A stretch of 64,000 bases of DNA from Leptolinea sp964446955 (GTDB lineage Bacteria > Chloroflexota > Anaerolineae > Anaerolineales > Anaerolineaceae). Positions 8,267 through 16,328 of this stretch are shown here, piece by piece. Below the pieces are notes generated by a model. That model had not been told where the DNA came from and made no database searches. It saw only the letters and a list, made by a program, of their open reading frames with translations. The number at the start of each line of letters is the position of its first letter. Within the stretch, counting starts at the first letter, position 1. The position numbers and the translations under genes are program-made. The stretch is from assembly GCA_964446955.1 (NCBI GenBank), contig CAYUQJ010000006.1, positions 1-64,000 on the forward strand, in the 5' to 3' direction.

Positions 8267-10063
8267 CTATTTCTGAGCACATTCCGGTTTAAGGAACGTG
8301 ATAACAACCTTGTTTGTCTGATCTGTTTCGTTTATCAGGCGATAATTGTTTGTTGCCGCTGGAATCACGAAAGTTTCTGCATAATTGAATCTTTTTCGCA
8401 TCCCGGAAGAAGTTTCAAGAATGATCCAATCTCCCTCAACCAGGCTCAATACATGCGGACTTCCCTCTGTTGTGTTGTAATAAGTACTATCAAATTCAAC
8501 ACGGTGAACATCATAAAAATGATTTTGGTGCGTAGGAAGGTGGTACACCTTCCAATCTTTTCCTGTTTCAAGAATATAGGGATGTGATTTATACTCTTTC
8601 TCAATAATTTCCCCCTTACGTTCGAATTTCAAATTATCAAAAGCCCGCTGGATATTTAATGGCCGGGGGGCGCCGTCTAAATCAAGTCGCATCCAATCAT
8701 ACATTTTGAATGTAAAGATGTATGGGGTTGTGCTGATTTCCAACACCAGATTATTAATTCCCGCACCATGAATTGTTCCATTGGGAATTAGAAAGAGGTC
8801 ATGCTTAGAACTGGGAAGTGAGTTTACAAATTTATCTATAGGAATTTCAACATTTTCCCGAAAACTCTTTTCTAACTCTGACTTAAATAGATTAGGGTCT
8901 ATGGTCTCCTGAAACCCAAGATAAACCCTGGACCCTGGTTGTGAATCCAATATGTAGTAAGCCTCGTCTTGCGTAAATCTTTCCCCGAAATTTTCACGAA
9001 TATATTCAAAACTGGGGTGACATTGCACTGAAAGGTTTCCACCTTCAAAAGTATCCAAAAAGTCGAAACGTATGGGGAATTCCGTGGAAAAACGTTCTTC
9101 GAAATTTCCCATCACCTCTTTAGAATTCTGAAACATCAAAGTGTCAAAGGATACCTCGAGCAGTATTCCTGAGCTTTCGAATAACAACCCGTTTTCGGGA
9201 ACTATCAATTCAAATGACCAGGCATAGTTTGGAACATCCTGGGGTAGTTGTGTTATGTGGTTTCTTATCCATTGACCACCCCATGGACCAGGTTCAAACC
9301 ATGGGCGAACACGAAAATAGTTATGGGCCATTAAATCCAAACCAGCCCGTAAATCAGAACCGGACATCCAAACGGGTTCGTCTATGCGTTGTACATCAAC
9401 CATCAAATCGATTTTTGCCAGAATACTGGCTTTGTGTCGGTTCAAAACCACCCAGTCCACAAAATAAAACTGCTTATACATTTCCTTGGGGGGGAGAGAC
9501 TCGCTCATCCCCAGGTTGGTTATCGATCCTGCACGTGATCGGAATTGGATTTCATTTTTGGGCAGATCCAGATAAACAACTAATGCTTTCCAACCTGCGA
9601 GAGTGGCCCCGCACCCATAGAGAATATTTATTTTGGCCTGATTATTTGGCTTAAGTTTTCTAAGTTTTTCTGGATCAAATAAATCTTCAATTCCTCCTGT
9701 GTATCGTTTTCCAAAGACTGGATCGGTTCCGCCTAAGAACGGGTTGATGATTTCCTTGATCTTTGATGGAGGGAACATTGCCGATTCTACATTTTGCCAG
9801 GTAGCGATCTGTCCAAATTTTTCTAACTCACCATTAAGTTTGTCGCGAAAGTCTTGCCAGAAGATTCCACCATATCCATCTATTACGATATTTCTTCCTG
9901 ACTTGATAATTTGTTTTGCCAGTGACTCAAACCCGGAAAAGATTTTCCCGTTTGGGAGGGGAAACCCTGGGTAAATATCATATTTTCCCTCAGGCAAAAA
10001 ATTGTGGATTGTGGGTATCACTTCCTGGCTGGTATTTCGAAGATTTGAATTCCCTGATGTCAT
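8267..10063 (-). CDS. Large class I mannose-6-phosphate isomerase-like protein with extra N-terminal domain
   Basis: 598 residues, nearly twice a standard ManA. The C-terminal two thirds carry the type I phosphomannose isomerase cupin core: metal-site motif NLSVQCHP with a Glu in FTQDEAYYILDS, and the second-shell motif FLIPNGTIHGAG. Residues 1 to about 240 form a separate domain with IVIDGYGG, NPFLGGTDPVFG and NILYGCGATLAG motifs, resembling a degenerate kinase-like P-loop domain; its function is not known to me. The ATG overlaps the stop of the preceding cupin gene (TAATG), so translation is coupled. Likely interconverts hexose 6-phosphates or a related aldose/ketose pair from the imported sugar; the exact substrate is uncertain. 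Confidence 0.8.
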   Translation of the reverse strand: MTSGNSNLRNTSQEVIPTIHNFLPEGKYDIYPGFPLPNGKIFSGFESLAKQIIKSGRNIVIDGYGGIFWQDFRDKLNGELEKFGQIATWQNVESAMFPPSKIKEIINPFLGGTDPVFGKRYTGGIEDLFDPEKLRKLKPNNQAKINILYGCGATLAGWKALVVYLDLPKNEIQFRSRAGSITNLGMSESLPPKEMYKQFYFVDWVVLNRHKASILAKIDLMVDVQRIDEPVWMSGSDLRAGLDLMAHNYFRVRPWFEPGPWGGQWIRNHITQLPQDVPNYAWSFELIVPENGLLFESSGILLEVSFDTLMFQNSKEVMGNFEERFSTEFPIRFDFLDTFEGGNLSVQCHPSFEYIRENFGERFTQDEAYYILDSQPGSRVYLGFQETIDPNLFKSELEKSFRENVEIPIDKFVNSLPSSKHDLFLIPNGTIHGAGINNLVLEISTTPYIFTFKMYDWMRLDLDGAPRPLNIQRAFDNLKFERKGEIIEKEYKSHPYILETGKDWKVYHLPTHQNHFYDVHRVEFDSTYYNTTEGSPHVLSLVEGDWIILETSSGMRKRFNYAETFVIPAATNNYRLINETDQTNKVVITFLKPECAQK

Positions 10064-10464
10064 TATTCACCTGTGCTGGGACGGGAAAAGTCATCTTCGT
10101 AGCGGGTAATATCATCCTGTTGCCAATTTCCAAATGCTACTTCCAGTACACGCACTGATCTAACGGATGGAGAACAGCTAAGACGATGTTGAGCATTGGC
10201 GGGAATCCAAATTTTGTCCCCGACTTTAGTCTGGAATATTTTCTCGTTTACCTGAACGATTGCGCCCTCATCGATAACGATCCACAATTCACCGCGTCCG
10301 GAATGTGATTGGAGACTGAGCCTCTGGTTGGTATTGACACTCATCAGGCTAACGGTAACGTCCTGGTTGAATGCATACTGTTCAAATGAGCCCCATGGAC
10401 GTTGAACAATGGTGATATCAGGTTGTTGATCAGGGATGGGCTTTGTCACGAAGTTTTTTGCCAT
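10063..10464 (-). CDS. Single-domain cupin of phosphomannose isomerase type II / mannose-1-P guanylyltransferase C-terminal type
   Basis: 133 residues forming one cupin barrel. Signature RPWGSFEQYAFNQDVTVSLM, then LSLQSHSGRGELWIVIDEGA with the metal-binding His and Glu, then DKIWIPANAQHRLS with the third His. This matches the isomerase half of bifunctional GDP-mannose pyrophosphorylases, here without the nucleotidyltransferase half. It lies 4 bp after the cupin isomerase gene and overlaps the ManA-like gene by one base, so three cupin-type sugar-phosphate isomerase-like genes are adjacent. Probably a sugar-phosphate isomerase; which reaction is not determinable. Confidence 0.83.
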   Translation of the reverse strand: MAKNFVTKPIPDQQPDITIVQRPWGSFEQYAFNQDVTVSLMSVNTNQRLSLQSHSGRGELWIVIDEGAIVQVNEKIFQTKVGDKIWIPANAQHRLSCSPSVRSVRVLEVAFGNWQQDDITRYEDDFSRPSTGE

Positions 10465-10468
10465 AAAG

Positions 10469-11059
10469 CTATCTCTCTTTCTTGAGTATTTCTAACGCTA
10501 TCTGCCGGTCAATAAATTCTGGCTTTCCGTTGATTTCGATTACAACTTTTCTAAAATTCTTCTTTAGGATTTCGCCGTAATCATGTCCAGCCTGGGAGGG
10601 ATAAACCCCTATATAAGTAAGAGGAACGTTGCCTGTATTTATGGTGCGATGGGCAGTAAAACCCGGTACGTATACTGTGGTATTTGCTGTTAAAGAACGT
10701 ACCTCTGATTCACCATTACCCTCGTCTTGTAACAACATCAAACCTTCTCCCGAAAGGCCAATATACAATTCGGCGGCAGGGCGATAGGCGTGGAAATGGC
10801 CGGCCGTAAAAAAATATTCTTGACCTATCATTCCAGGTTGGATAATCCCAATACCATAATGGAGCTGCCCATCACCATTCGCCGGCTCAACACTCGTCAC
10901 GCTATAAATGGGAATATCGCCTTGTTGAAGCAGGGTTTGATCCAAAGCATCTTTGTCAAGGAACATCTCACGCAGACTACTTAGGAGACGGGCTTTTGGT
11001 GTTCTGCCATCAATCTGACCAGTATCGGGATTAAAATGTGTAAAAATGGAATCAATCAT
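10469..11059 (-). CDS. Cupin-type (archaeal-type) glucose-6-phosphate isomerase
   Basis: 196 residues from the ATG at 11059, chosen because it falls just after the kinase stop with a GGA-containing site; the frame is open to 11119 but would overlap the kinase by 53 bp. The PF06560 family signature is clear: QEYFFTAGHFHAYRPAAELY supplies the metal-binding His-x-His and Glu, and FTAHRTINTG supplies the last His. These metal-dependent isomerases interconvert glucose 6-phosphate and fructose 6-phosphate in archaea and some bacteria. Here it follows a sugar kinase and precedes two other isomerase-type cupins, so it probably feeds the phosphorylated imported sugar into glycolysis. Confidence 0.87.
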   Translation of the reverse strand: MIDSIFTHFNPDTGQIDGRTPKARLLSSLREMFLDKDALDQTLLQQGDIPIYSVTSVEPANGDGQLHYGIGIIQPGMIGQEYFFTAGHFHAYRPAAELYIGLSGEGLMLLQDEGNGESEVRSLTANTTVYVPGFTAHRTINTGNVPLTYIGVYPSQAGHDYGEILKKNFRKVVIEINGKPEFIDRQIALEILKKER

Positions 11060-11066
11060 TGTTCTT

Positions 11067-12053
11067 TTATCCGTAGTTCTTAAGTTTTGATATGACTTCT
11101 TGTAATGGGGGCTTTCCAAGGGACGAAATGGCCAGCAGAGTCGCCCCTAGAACTGGAGAAAGCACAGGCTCTTGAATTTTTGCGTGAGGAATGCGTGATA
11201 GTATTGCTTCATAAAGAAGATTCTTAAAATATTGACCAGATTGTGCTAATCCACCCGTCGTGGTCACATAGGTTTCATCTTTGGGAAAATCCAATTGAAG
11301 GGTAGCGACTTCAACCAGGTGCGATAAACCGCTCAAACCGTTTTTTATAATATTTTGAGCAATCGGGTCATCTTCCTTTGCGGTTTCCAAAACCAGTGGG
11401 GCAAGCGCTGCAACTTGAAGACGACTCATTGGTGGATGATATAAACGCAGCATAATCTCTTGCTCATCGCTAATTTGGAGGGCTGTTTTTATTCTGTCGA
11501 CTAATGCAGTATGCCCTAAGCGACCATCGATACTGCGTACTACTGCTTTTAATGCCTCTAAACCCAGATAATAACCACTTCCGTCATCGTCTAATAAATG
11601 TCCCCAACCACCTACGCGACAGCTTTTTCCATCAGCAGATTGCCCATAACATGATGATCCGGTACCTACAATAAGTACGATTCCGGGCCTCAAGGCTAAA
11701 CCACCTGCTAATGCGATCCGAATATCATGGTCAACGCCAGTACTTTCTATTGGTGCGAAGTCCAGGTCCTTCGCCATATCACGGACAATTTGTCTGTCTG
11801 CTTCGGAAACAACGCCAGCCATTCCCCAAAAAGCCGCATCCACTTTACGAGGAACCATTTTGGAATTTCGCCAGGCTTTCTCAAAACACTGATGAATACT
11901 CTCTTTTGCCCGCTCAATGCCAATGTCATCAAAATTGGCGGAACCTGATTCCCCTGTTCCTAATATCACACCGCTTTCTGTGGCTAAAACGAGTCTTGTG
12001 TGGGTTCCCCCACCATCAATTCCAATAACGATTCTTTCTTTATTAGATTCCAT
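11067..12053 (-). CDS. BadF/BadG/BcrA/BcrD-type sugar kinase (N-acetylglucosamine kinase-like)
   Basis: 328 residues of the actin/hexokinase-fold ATPase superfamily. Phosphate-1 motif IGIDGGGTHTRLVL (about 10-23), phosphate-2 motif IVLIVGTGSSCYG with VGGWGHLLDDDGSGYYLG, and adenosine motif VTTTGGLAQSGQ. Proteins of this branch next to sugar transporters are usually N-acetylglucosamine or glucosamine kinases, but glucose-type substrates are also possible. It is the first gene of the seven-gene sugar operon; its promoter (12113-12141) is overlapped by the large operator facing the DeoR gene. The ATG at 12053 lacks a strong ribosome site. Confidence 0.87.
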   Translation of the reverse strand: MESNKERIVIGIDGGGTHTRLVLATESGVILGTGESGSANFDDIGIERAKESIHQCFEKAWRNSKMVPRKVDAAFWGMAGVVSEADRQIVRDMAKDLDFAPIESTGVDHDIRIALAGGLALRPGIVLIVGTGSSCYGQSADGKSCRVGGWGHLLDDDGSGYYLGLEALKAVVRSIDGRLGHTALVDRIKTALQISDEQEIMLRLYHPPMSRLQVAALAPLVLETAKEDDPIAQNIIKNGLSGLSHLVEVATLQLDFPKDETYVTTTGGLAQSGQYFKNLLYEAILSRIPHAKIQEPVLSPVLGATLLAISSLGKPPLQEVISKLKNYG

Positions 12054-12067
12054 GGCTGCCCGCCCGT

Positions 12068-12124
12068 GTGATATAAAATGATATATATTGATATTTGATA
12101 TAATTATTTATCATAATAAATCAC
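12068..12124. promoter_or_regulatory. Large dyad operator between sugar operon and DeoR-type gene
   Basis: Two 16-base arms (12068-12083 and 12109-12124) form an inverted repeat with 13 of 16 positions matching (GTGATaTaaaaTGATA versus its mirrored copy). Inside are TGATAT repeats starting at 12069, 12079, 12089 and 12096, the first three one helical turn apart. The right arm covers the -10 of the minus-strand operon promoter. Best explained as the operator of the DeoR-type protein encoded next door. Confidence 0.75.
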
Positions 12125-12141
12125 TATTTGGGGTTTGTCAA
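12113..12141 (-). promoter_or_regulatory. Sigma-70 promoter of the sugar kinase-isomerase-ABC operon
   Basis: On the minus strand TTGACA (12141-12136), a 17-base spacer, and TATTAT (12118-12113). It drives the operon beginning at 12053. The -10 lies in the right arm of the operator dyad, so a bound repressor would block RNA polymerase. Confidence 0.75.
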
Positions 12142-12221
12142 GCTTGGATTTGACTAAATAATGTGGATGTTATAAACTAATGATATAATATGTTAGAAAC
12201 GTTTAGGGATGGAGTGATAGA

Positions 12222-12992
12222 ATGCTAATTGATGAGCGTAGAAAGAAAATTGTTGAATATGTCTTATCTGAAGAAACTATTTCCGCCAAGGAACTTTCCC
12301 AACGTTTTCAGGTTTCGGAAATGACCATATGGCGAGACTTGAATGAGTTAGAACAAAAAGGGTTGGTTCGCCGAGTACGCGGTGGAGTTAGTAAAGAGTT
12401 ATTATCACCTACACGCGAACCGAAATTTGATTTAAAACAGAAGCTTTACATTGAAGAAAAAAGAATTATCGCGAAATATGCTGCGGAAAAATTGGTAAAA
12501 GATCGTGAAATCATTATTCTTGAAGGTGGAACAACGGTAGCAGGGATGATGCCCTTCCTCATGCATCAAAACCTAACCGTCTTAACAAATGGCTTTAAGA
12601 CAATGATGCAAGCACTTCCATTTCTAAATCGAATGGAACTGATGATATGTGGAGGAATCTTGAGGGAGACATCTTATACATTGGTGGGTCCACAAGCAGA
12701 AGCTTTTTTTTCGGGTTTTAAGGCCGAAAAATTTTTTGTTTGCGGAACTGGTCTGACAATAGAGGATAGTCTTACTGATCCCAATCCGTTGGAAATTCAA
12801 ATAAAGCGTGTAATGCGAAAAAGCGCTGATAAAACAATTTTGCTTTTAGACTCATCAAAATTTGGGAATCGCTCTCTCGCCCCCGTTTTTCCTCTAAATG
12901 AGATAGATATTCTTGTGACTGATTCCGGTGCTCCTGAAGAGGTATTGAGCCAATTGGAAGATATAGGTATTGAGATTCATATTGCTCGATAA
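12222..12992 (+). CDS. DeoR/GlpR family transcriptional regulator
   Basis: 256 residues. N-terminal winged helix-turn-helix (about 3-57) with ISAKELSQRFQVSEMTIWRD and the family wing LVRRVRGG, then a DeoRC sugar-phosphate-sensing domain (LEGGTTVAGMMPF, TVLTNGF, GPQAEAFFSGFKAEKFFVC, TILLLDSSKFG). DeoR-family proteins are usually repressors released by a sugar phosphate made in the pathway they control. Divergent to the sugar operon and preceded by GGATGGAG. Likely ligand: an intermediate made by the kinase or the cupin isomerases. Followed by a terminator at 13077-13104. Confidence 0.93.
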   Translation: MLIDERRKKIVEYVLSEETISAKELSQRFQVSEMTIWRDLNELEQKGLVRRVRGGVSKELLSPTREPKFDLKQKLYIEEKRIIAKYAAEKLVKDREIIILEGGTTVAGMMPFLMHQNLTVLTNGFKTMMQALPFLNRMELMICGGILRETSYTLVGPQAEAFFSGFKAEKFFVCGTGLTIEDSLTDPNPLEIQIKRVMRKSADKTILLLDSSKFGNRSLAPVFPLNEIDILVTDSGAPEEVLSQLEDIGIEIHIAR

Positions 12993-13076
12993 TCAATTTA
13001 CAGGGGGAGGCAAAAATAAGGGGAGGGTAAAAATAGTGAATTTACTGAAACATCTCCTTTAATTCTGGTAACAAAA

Positions 13077-13104
13077 ACCCTTCGGGTCTATAAACCCGAA
13101 GGGT
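13077..13104. terminator. Bidirectional terminator between deoR-type gene and ptsI
   Basis: Perfect 11-bp inverted repeat (ACCCTTCGGGT / ACCCGAAGGGT, six-base loop). T-rich tract follows on the plus strand (13108 onward) and, on the minus strand, after 13077, so it can serve both convergent genes. Confidence 0.85.
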
Positions 13105-13126
13105 ATGGTTTTTTTCTGGGGGGTGA

Positions 13127-14860
13127 TCATCCCTCAACCGCGGCAGCGGCGGGGACGCGGTTTCGCACCAGTTCCCGGACTTCCTCCACCGTTTCCATCT
13201 CCAGGGCTTCGGCGGCCAGGGATTTCATTTCCTTCGCGTTCAGGGTACGAATGAGTGCCTTGATCACCGGAACCATGGGCGGTGACATGGAGAATTCGTC
13301 CAGGCCGAGGCCGACCAGCAGAGGCGCGGCCAGTGGTTCACCGGCCAGTTCGCCGCACATGCCGGTCCATTTGCCATGCTTGTGCGAGGCGTCAATCACG
13401 TCGCGGATAAGGCGCAGGACGGATGGCTGGAAGGCGTCGCTCAGGTTGGCTACGCCGGGGTTGCCGCGGTCGGCGGCCATGGTGTACTGACTGAGGTCGT
13501 TGGTCCCGATCGAGAAGAAATCCACCTCACGCGCCAGCATATCGGCGCACACGGCGGCGGCGGGGATCTCGACCATGATGCCGATCTCGATGTTCTCCGC
13601 AAAGGGGTTACCTTCAGCCTTTAACTCATCGCGGCAGATGTTGACATATTTTCTCGCTTCGCGCACTTCGCTCAAAGTTGCCACCATGGGGAACATGATC
13701 TTCAGGTTGTATCCCACTCCAGCGCGCAGGGCGGCGCGCAGTTGAGCTTTGAACATATCCGGATGTTTGAAGCACAGACGCAGCGCGCGTACACCCAGGA
13801 ATGGATTCATCTCCGGTTCCATCTTGAGGTATGAGAGTTCCTTGTCTCCGCCGATGTCCAGCGTGCGCAGAACAACCGGTTTGGTGCCGAATTCCTGCAG
13901 AATGGCTTTGTATGCCTGATATTGCTCTTCTTCCGTCGGCATTGATGGACGGTCCATGTACAGAAATTCGGTGCGCAACAGTCCCACACCTTCGGCGCCA
14001 AATCCGACGGCTTTCTTCGCGCCGGCAACATCGCCAATATTGGAAGAGATCTCCGGTCTGAACCCGTCCAGCGTGACAGCCGGTTCGTGGGCGTATTTCT
14101 GGGCTTCCACCTGCAGCATGCGCACCTGCTCGGCACGCTGCCTGTAGGCATGAACGGTGGACTCATCCGGTTCGGCAATGACCAGACCGGCTCCCCCATC
14201 AATGATTAAACCCGTGCCGTTTTTAAAGGTGAGCACATCACTCCCCGCGCCGCCCACGGCAGCCAGTCCCAATCCACGGGCCAGGATGGCGGCGTGGCTG
14301 GTGGTGGATCCCTGCGCGGTACAGAAACCAAGTACCAGGGTTTTGTCCAACAGGATGGTATCGGAAGGGGTAAGGTCATCAGCCACGATAATGCTGGGCA
14401 CATTCAGTCCGGCAGTTGGACTTTCGGCCACGCCCATAAGGATTCGTACCACCCGATTGGCCACATCGAGAACGTCGGCAGACCGGGCGGCAAAGTATTC
14501 GTTATCCATGGCGGCCAGCTCACTGGCATAACCCTGGCATACTTCCATATATATCGGCTCAACATTCGTGCGGCGGTCTTCCAGGGCATTCTTTACCCGA
14601 TCCAGCAGGTCGGCATCTTCTGTCATCATGATATGAAACTGGAATATCTCTGCCTGTGCCTCGTCGGTCTCGTTCAGGGCTTTTTCATATACCTGGTTGA
14701 GTTGTTTCCGAGCGGTTTCCAACGCGGAATCGAGGCGTTTCCATTCGGAAAACGGGTCCTGGTTTTCGCAGGTACCGATCACCAGCTCCGCGCGGCGGAA
14801 TTGAAAGACCGGACCGATGGCTATTCCTCGTGAACTGGCAACACCCTGGTATTTTTTCAT
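13127..14860 (-). CDS. ptsI: PTS enzyme I (phosphoenolpyruvate-protein phosphotransferase)
   Basis: 577 residues from the ATG at 14860, which has GGAGGA seven bases upstream; an earlier in-frame ATG at 14905 has none. Domain order is the N-terminal HPr-binding/His domain (phospho-His in STTSHAAILARG, residue 189, the same number as in E. coli enzyme I), then the PEP/pyruvate barrel with TLDIGGDKELSYL, GIMVEIPAAA, FFSIGTNDLSQYTMAADRGN and the Cys-containing GMCGELAGEP. It transfers phosphate from PEP to HPr in the cytoplasm. No HPr or enzyme II genes are in the window, while the sugar importers present are ABC type, so it may serve a system elsewhere or a regulatory phospho-relay. Confidence 0.95.
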   Translation of the reverse strand: MKKYQGVASSRGIAIGPVFQFRRAELVIGTCENQDPFSEWKRLDSALETARKQLNQVYEKALNETDEAQAEIFQFHIMMTEDADLLDRVKNALEDRRTNVEPIYMEVCQGYASELAAMDNEYFAARSADVLDVANRVVRILMGVAESPTAGLNVPSIIVADDLTPSDTILLDKTLVLGFCTAQGSTTSHAAILARGLGLAAVGGAGSDVLTFKNGTGLIIDGGAGLVIAEPDESTVHAYRQRAEQVRMLQVEAQKYAHEPAVTLDGFRPEISSNIGDVAGAKKAVGFGAEGVGLLRTEFLYMDRPSMPTEEEQYQAYKAILQEFGTKPVVLRTLDIGGDKELSYLKMEPEMNPFLGVRALRLCFKHPDMFKAQLRAALRAGVGYNLKIMFPMVATLSEVREARKYVNICRDELKAEGNPFAENIEIGIMVEIPAAAVCADMLAREVDFFSIGTNDLSQYTMAADRGNPGVANLSDAFQPSVLRLIRDVIDASHKHGKWTGMCGELAGEPLAAPLLVGLGLDEFSMSPPMVPVIKALIRTLNAKEMKSLAAEALEMETVEEVRELVRNRVPAAAAVEG

Positions 14861-15335
14861 ATGATTCCTCCAAAAGGGGATTCGGGTCGCGCCGAAGAGG
14901 CACAATCCCTGGTCGTGTCACGCAAAAAAGCGCCGAAGAGTTTTTGATCGCGGCTCAAGGTATTAACAATGCCTTCTTTTCAGGCAGCATTAAAGGCGGC
15001 AAAGCCTTTTTGAAAAGATTAATTATTTGGGGAATAAAGGCACCCGGGATTTCTTCAACTTTGCCCATAATATCCATTAACCCGGCAACAAAAACTCAAC
15101 AATAAAGATGATCCAGGGCTGATTATTGGCCTCAGGATGCTTGGCCTGAAATTTTGGCCTTGTTCATCATTTTATCACACCGTGTATTTGGTGGTGAGAT
15201 CACTGGAACACACATCCAAATAGCCGAAGAGAAGGAAAGGTCATATGACCAACACATGACGAATGGATTGGGAAAATATGACCGGTCGGGGTTTAACATG
15301 GACGCGCAAATAAAAGCAAAAAGGATGATCAAAGA
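14861..15335. other. 475-bp intergenic region between ptsI and the ABC-2 exporter genes
   Basis: No convincing gene. It holds an 11-bp direct repeat GCGCCGAAGAG (14889-14899 and 14930-14940), a small stem-loop AAAGGC/GCCTTT with a T-run at 14992-15012 that terminates no visible plus-strand gene, three TTGGCCT copies (15126, 15141, 15154), and a perfect 12-bp palindrome at 15239. It must contain the promoters for both divergent genes, but I could not assign them. Confidence 0.5.
15239..15250. promoter_or_regulatory. Palindrome GGTCATATGACC upstream of the ABC-2 exporter
   Basis: Perfect 12-bp palindrome about 90 bp before the ABC ATPase start, followed by a related ATATGACCGGTC site near 15277-15288. 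Shared TATGACC suggests two sites for one dimeric regulator; no regulator gene is adjacent. Confidence 0.35.
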
Positions 15336-16277
15336 ATGAACGCAACCATTTTGGATGTAAAGAACCTGACAAAACAATTCAATAACCTGAAAGCGGTGGA
15401 CGGTGTTTCGTTCTCCGTATCCGAAGGGGATATCTTCGGGCTGCTTGGCCCGAATGGCGCGGGCAAAAGCACGACGATATCCATGCTTACCGGTGTGCTT
15501 GCCCCGGACAAAGGGGAAATCCGCTTAAATAATGAATCGATCTATGCCGATCTTAACCGGGCCAAACACCTGATTGGTTATGTGCCGCAGGATCTGGCTC
15601 TTTATCCGACTTTGTCTGCGGTGGATAACCTGAAATTCTTCGGACAAATATACGGTTACCGCGGAAAAGAACTCAAAGATCGGGTGAACGAAGCACTGCG
15701 GATTGTCCAGTTGACAGACCGGGCGGGCGACAGAGTGAAACTCTTTTCCGGCGGTATGAAGCGCCGGGTAAATCTGGCCATCGGGTTACTGCATACCCCG
15801 CGGGTATTGTTCCTGGATGAACCTACCGTGGGTGTTGATCCGCAGAGCCGGAACGCCATCTTTGAGAGCCTGGAATCGTTGAACCGCCAGGGAATGACGA
15901 TCATCTATACCACACATTATATGGAAGAAGCCGAACGTTTATGCGGACGGGTCGCCATCATGGACGCGGGAAAAGTGATTGCCATGGACACACCGCAGAA
16001 CCTGATCAACCATCTGGGCGAAGGACTGATCCGGTTGGAGATACAGGATGAGCGCGATGATACATTGCGTGATTCCATCAGCCGGCTGGGTTCTGTCCGT
16101 GAGGTAACCCGGCGGGGCAGGGAATTGGAGATACGTTCCCGCAGCTTCGAGGAGACCATTGTGGATGCCATGCAGATCATTGCCAGTTTTAATACACGGG
16201 TTTGCGCCATGAACCTGTTGGAAGCCAATCTTGAGACGGTATTCCTGAATTTAACCGGTCGGTCCATTCGTGAATGA
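15336..16277 (+). CDS. ABC-2 type transporter ATP-binding protein (drug-efflux type)
   Basis: 313 residues. Walker A GLLGPNGAGKST (about 34-45), signature LFSGGMKRRVNLAIG, Walker B VLFLDEPTVGVDP, and H-loop IIYTTHYMEEAE. A C-terminal extension of about 90 residues is typical of DrrA-like exporters. It energises the permease encoded 51 bp downstream. AAGGATG lies upstream of the ATG. Together the two genes form a minimal half-transporter exporter, usually for drugs, lipids or peptides; the cargo is unknown. The two-component system that follows may control it, a common pairing. Confidence 0.93.
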   Translation: MNATILDVKNLTKQFNNLKAVDGVSFSVSEGDIFGLLGPNGAGKSTTISMLTGVLAPDKGEIRLNNESIYADLNRAKHLIGYVPQDLALYPTLSAVDNLKFFGQIYGYRGKELKDRVNEALRIVQLTDRAGDRVKLFSGGMKRRVNLAIGLLHTPRVLFLDEPTVGVDPQSRNAIFESLESLNRQGMTIIYTTHYMEEAERLCGRVAIMDAGKVIAMDTPQNLINHLGEGLIRLEIQDERDDTLRDSISRLGSVREVTRRGRELEIRSRSFEETIVDAMQIIASFNTRVCAMNLLEANLETVFLNLTGRSIRE

Positions 16278-16328
16278 CCGGCCGGAATGGCGGAATAGTA
16301 ATCAGACACAAAGAGGAAGGAACTTGTC

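Noticed and set aside
8160..8282. N-terminal extension of the first sugar-binding protein to 8282
   Set aside because: It overlaps the preceding gene and would place the signal peptide internally; AGGAG stands before the ATG at 8159.
15126..15160. Three TTGGCCT copies as a CRISPR-like or iteron array
   Set aside because: Only seven bases repeat, spacing is uneven (15 and 13 bp) and spacers are too short for CRISPR; no replication gene is near.
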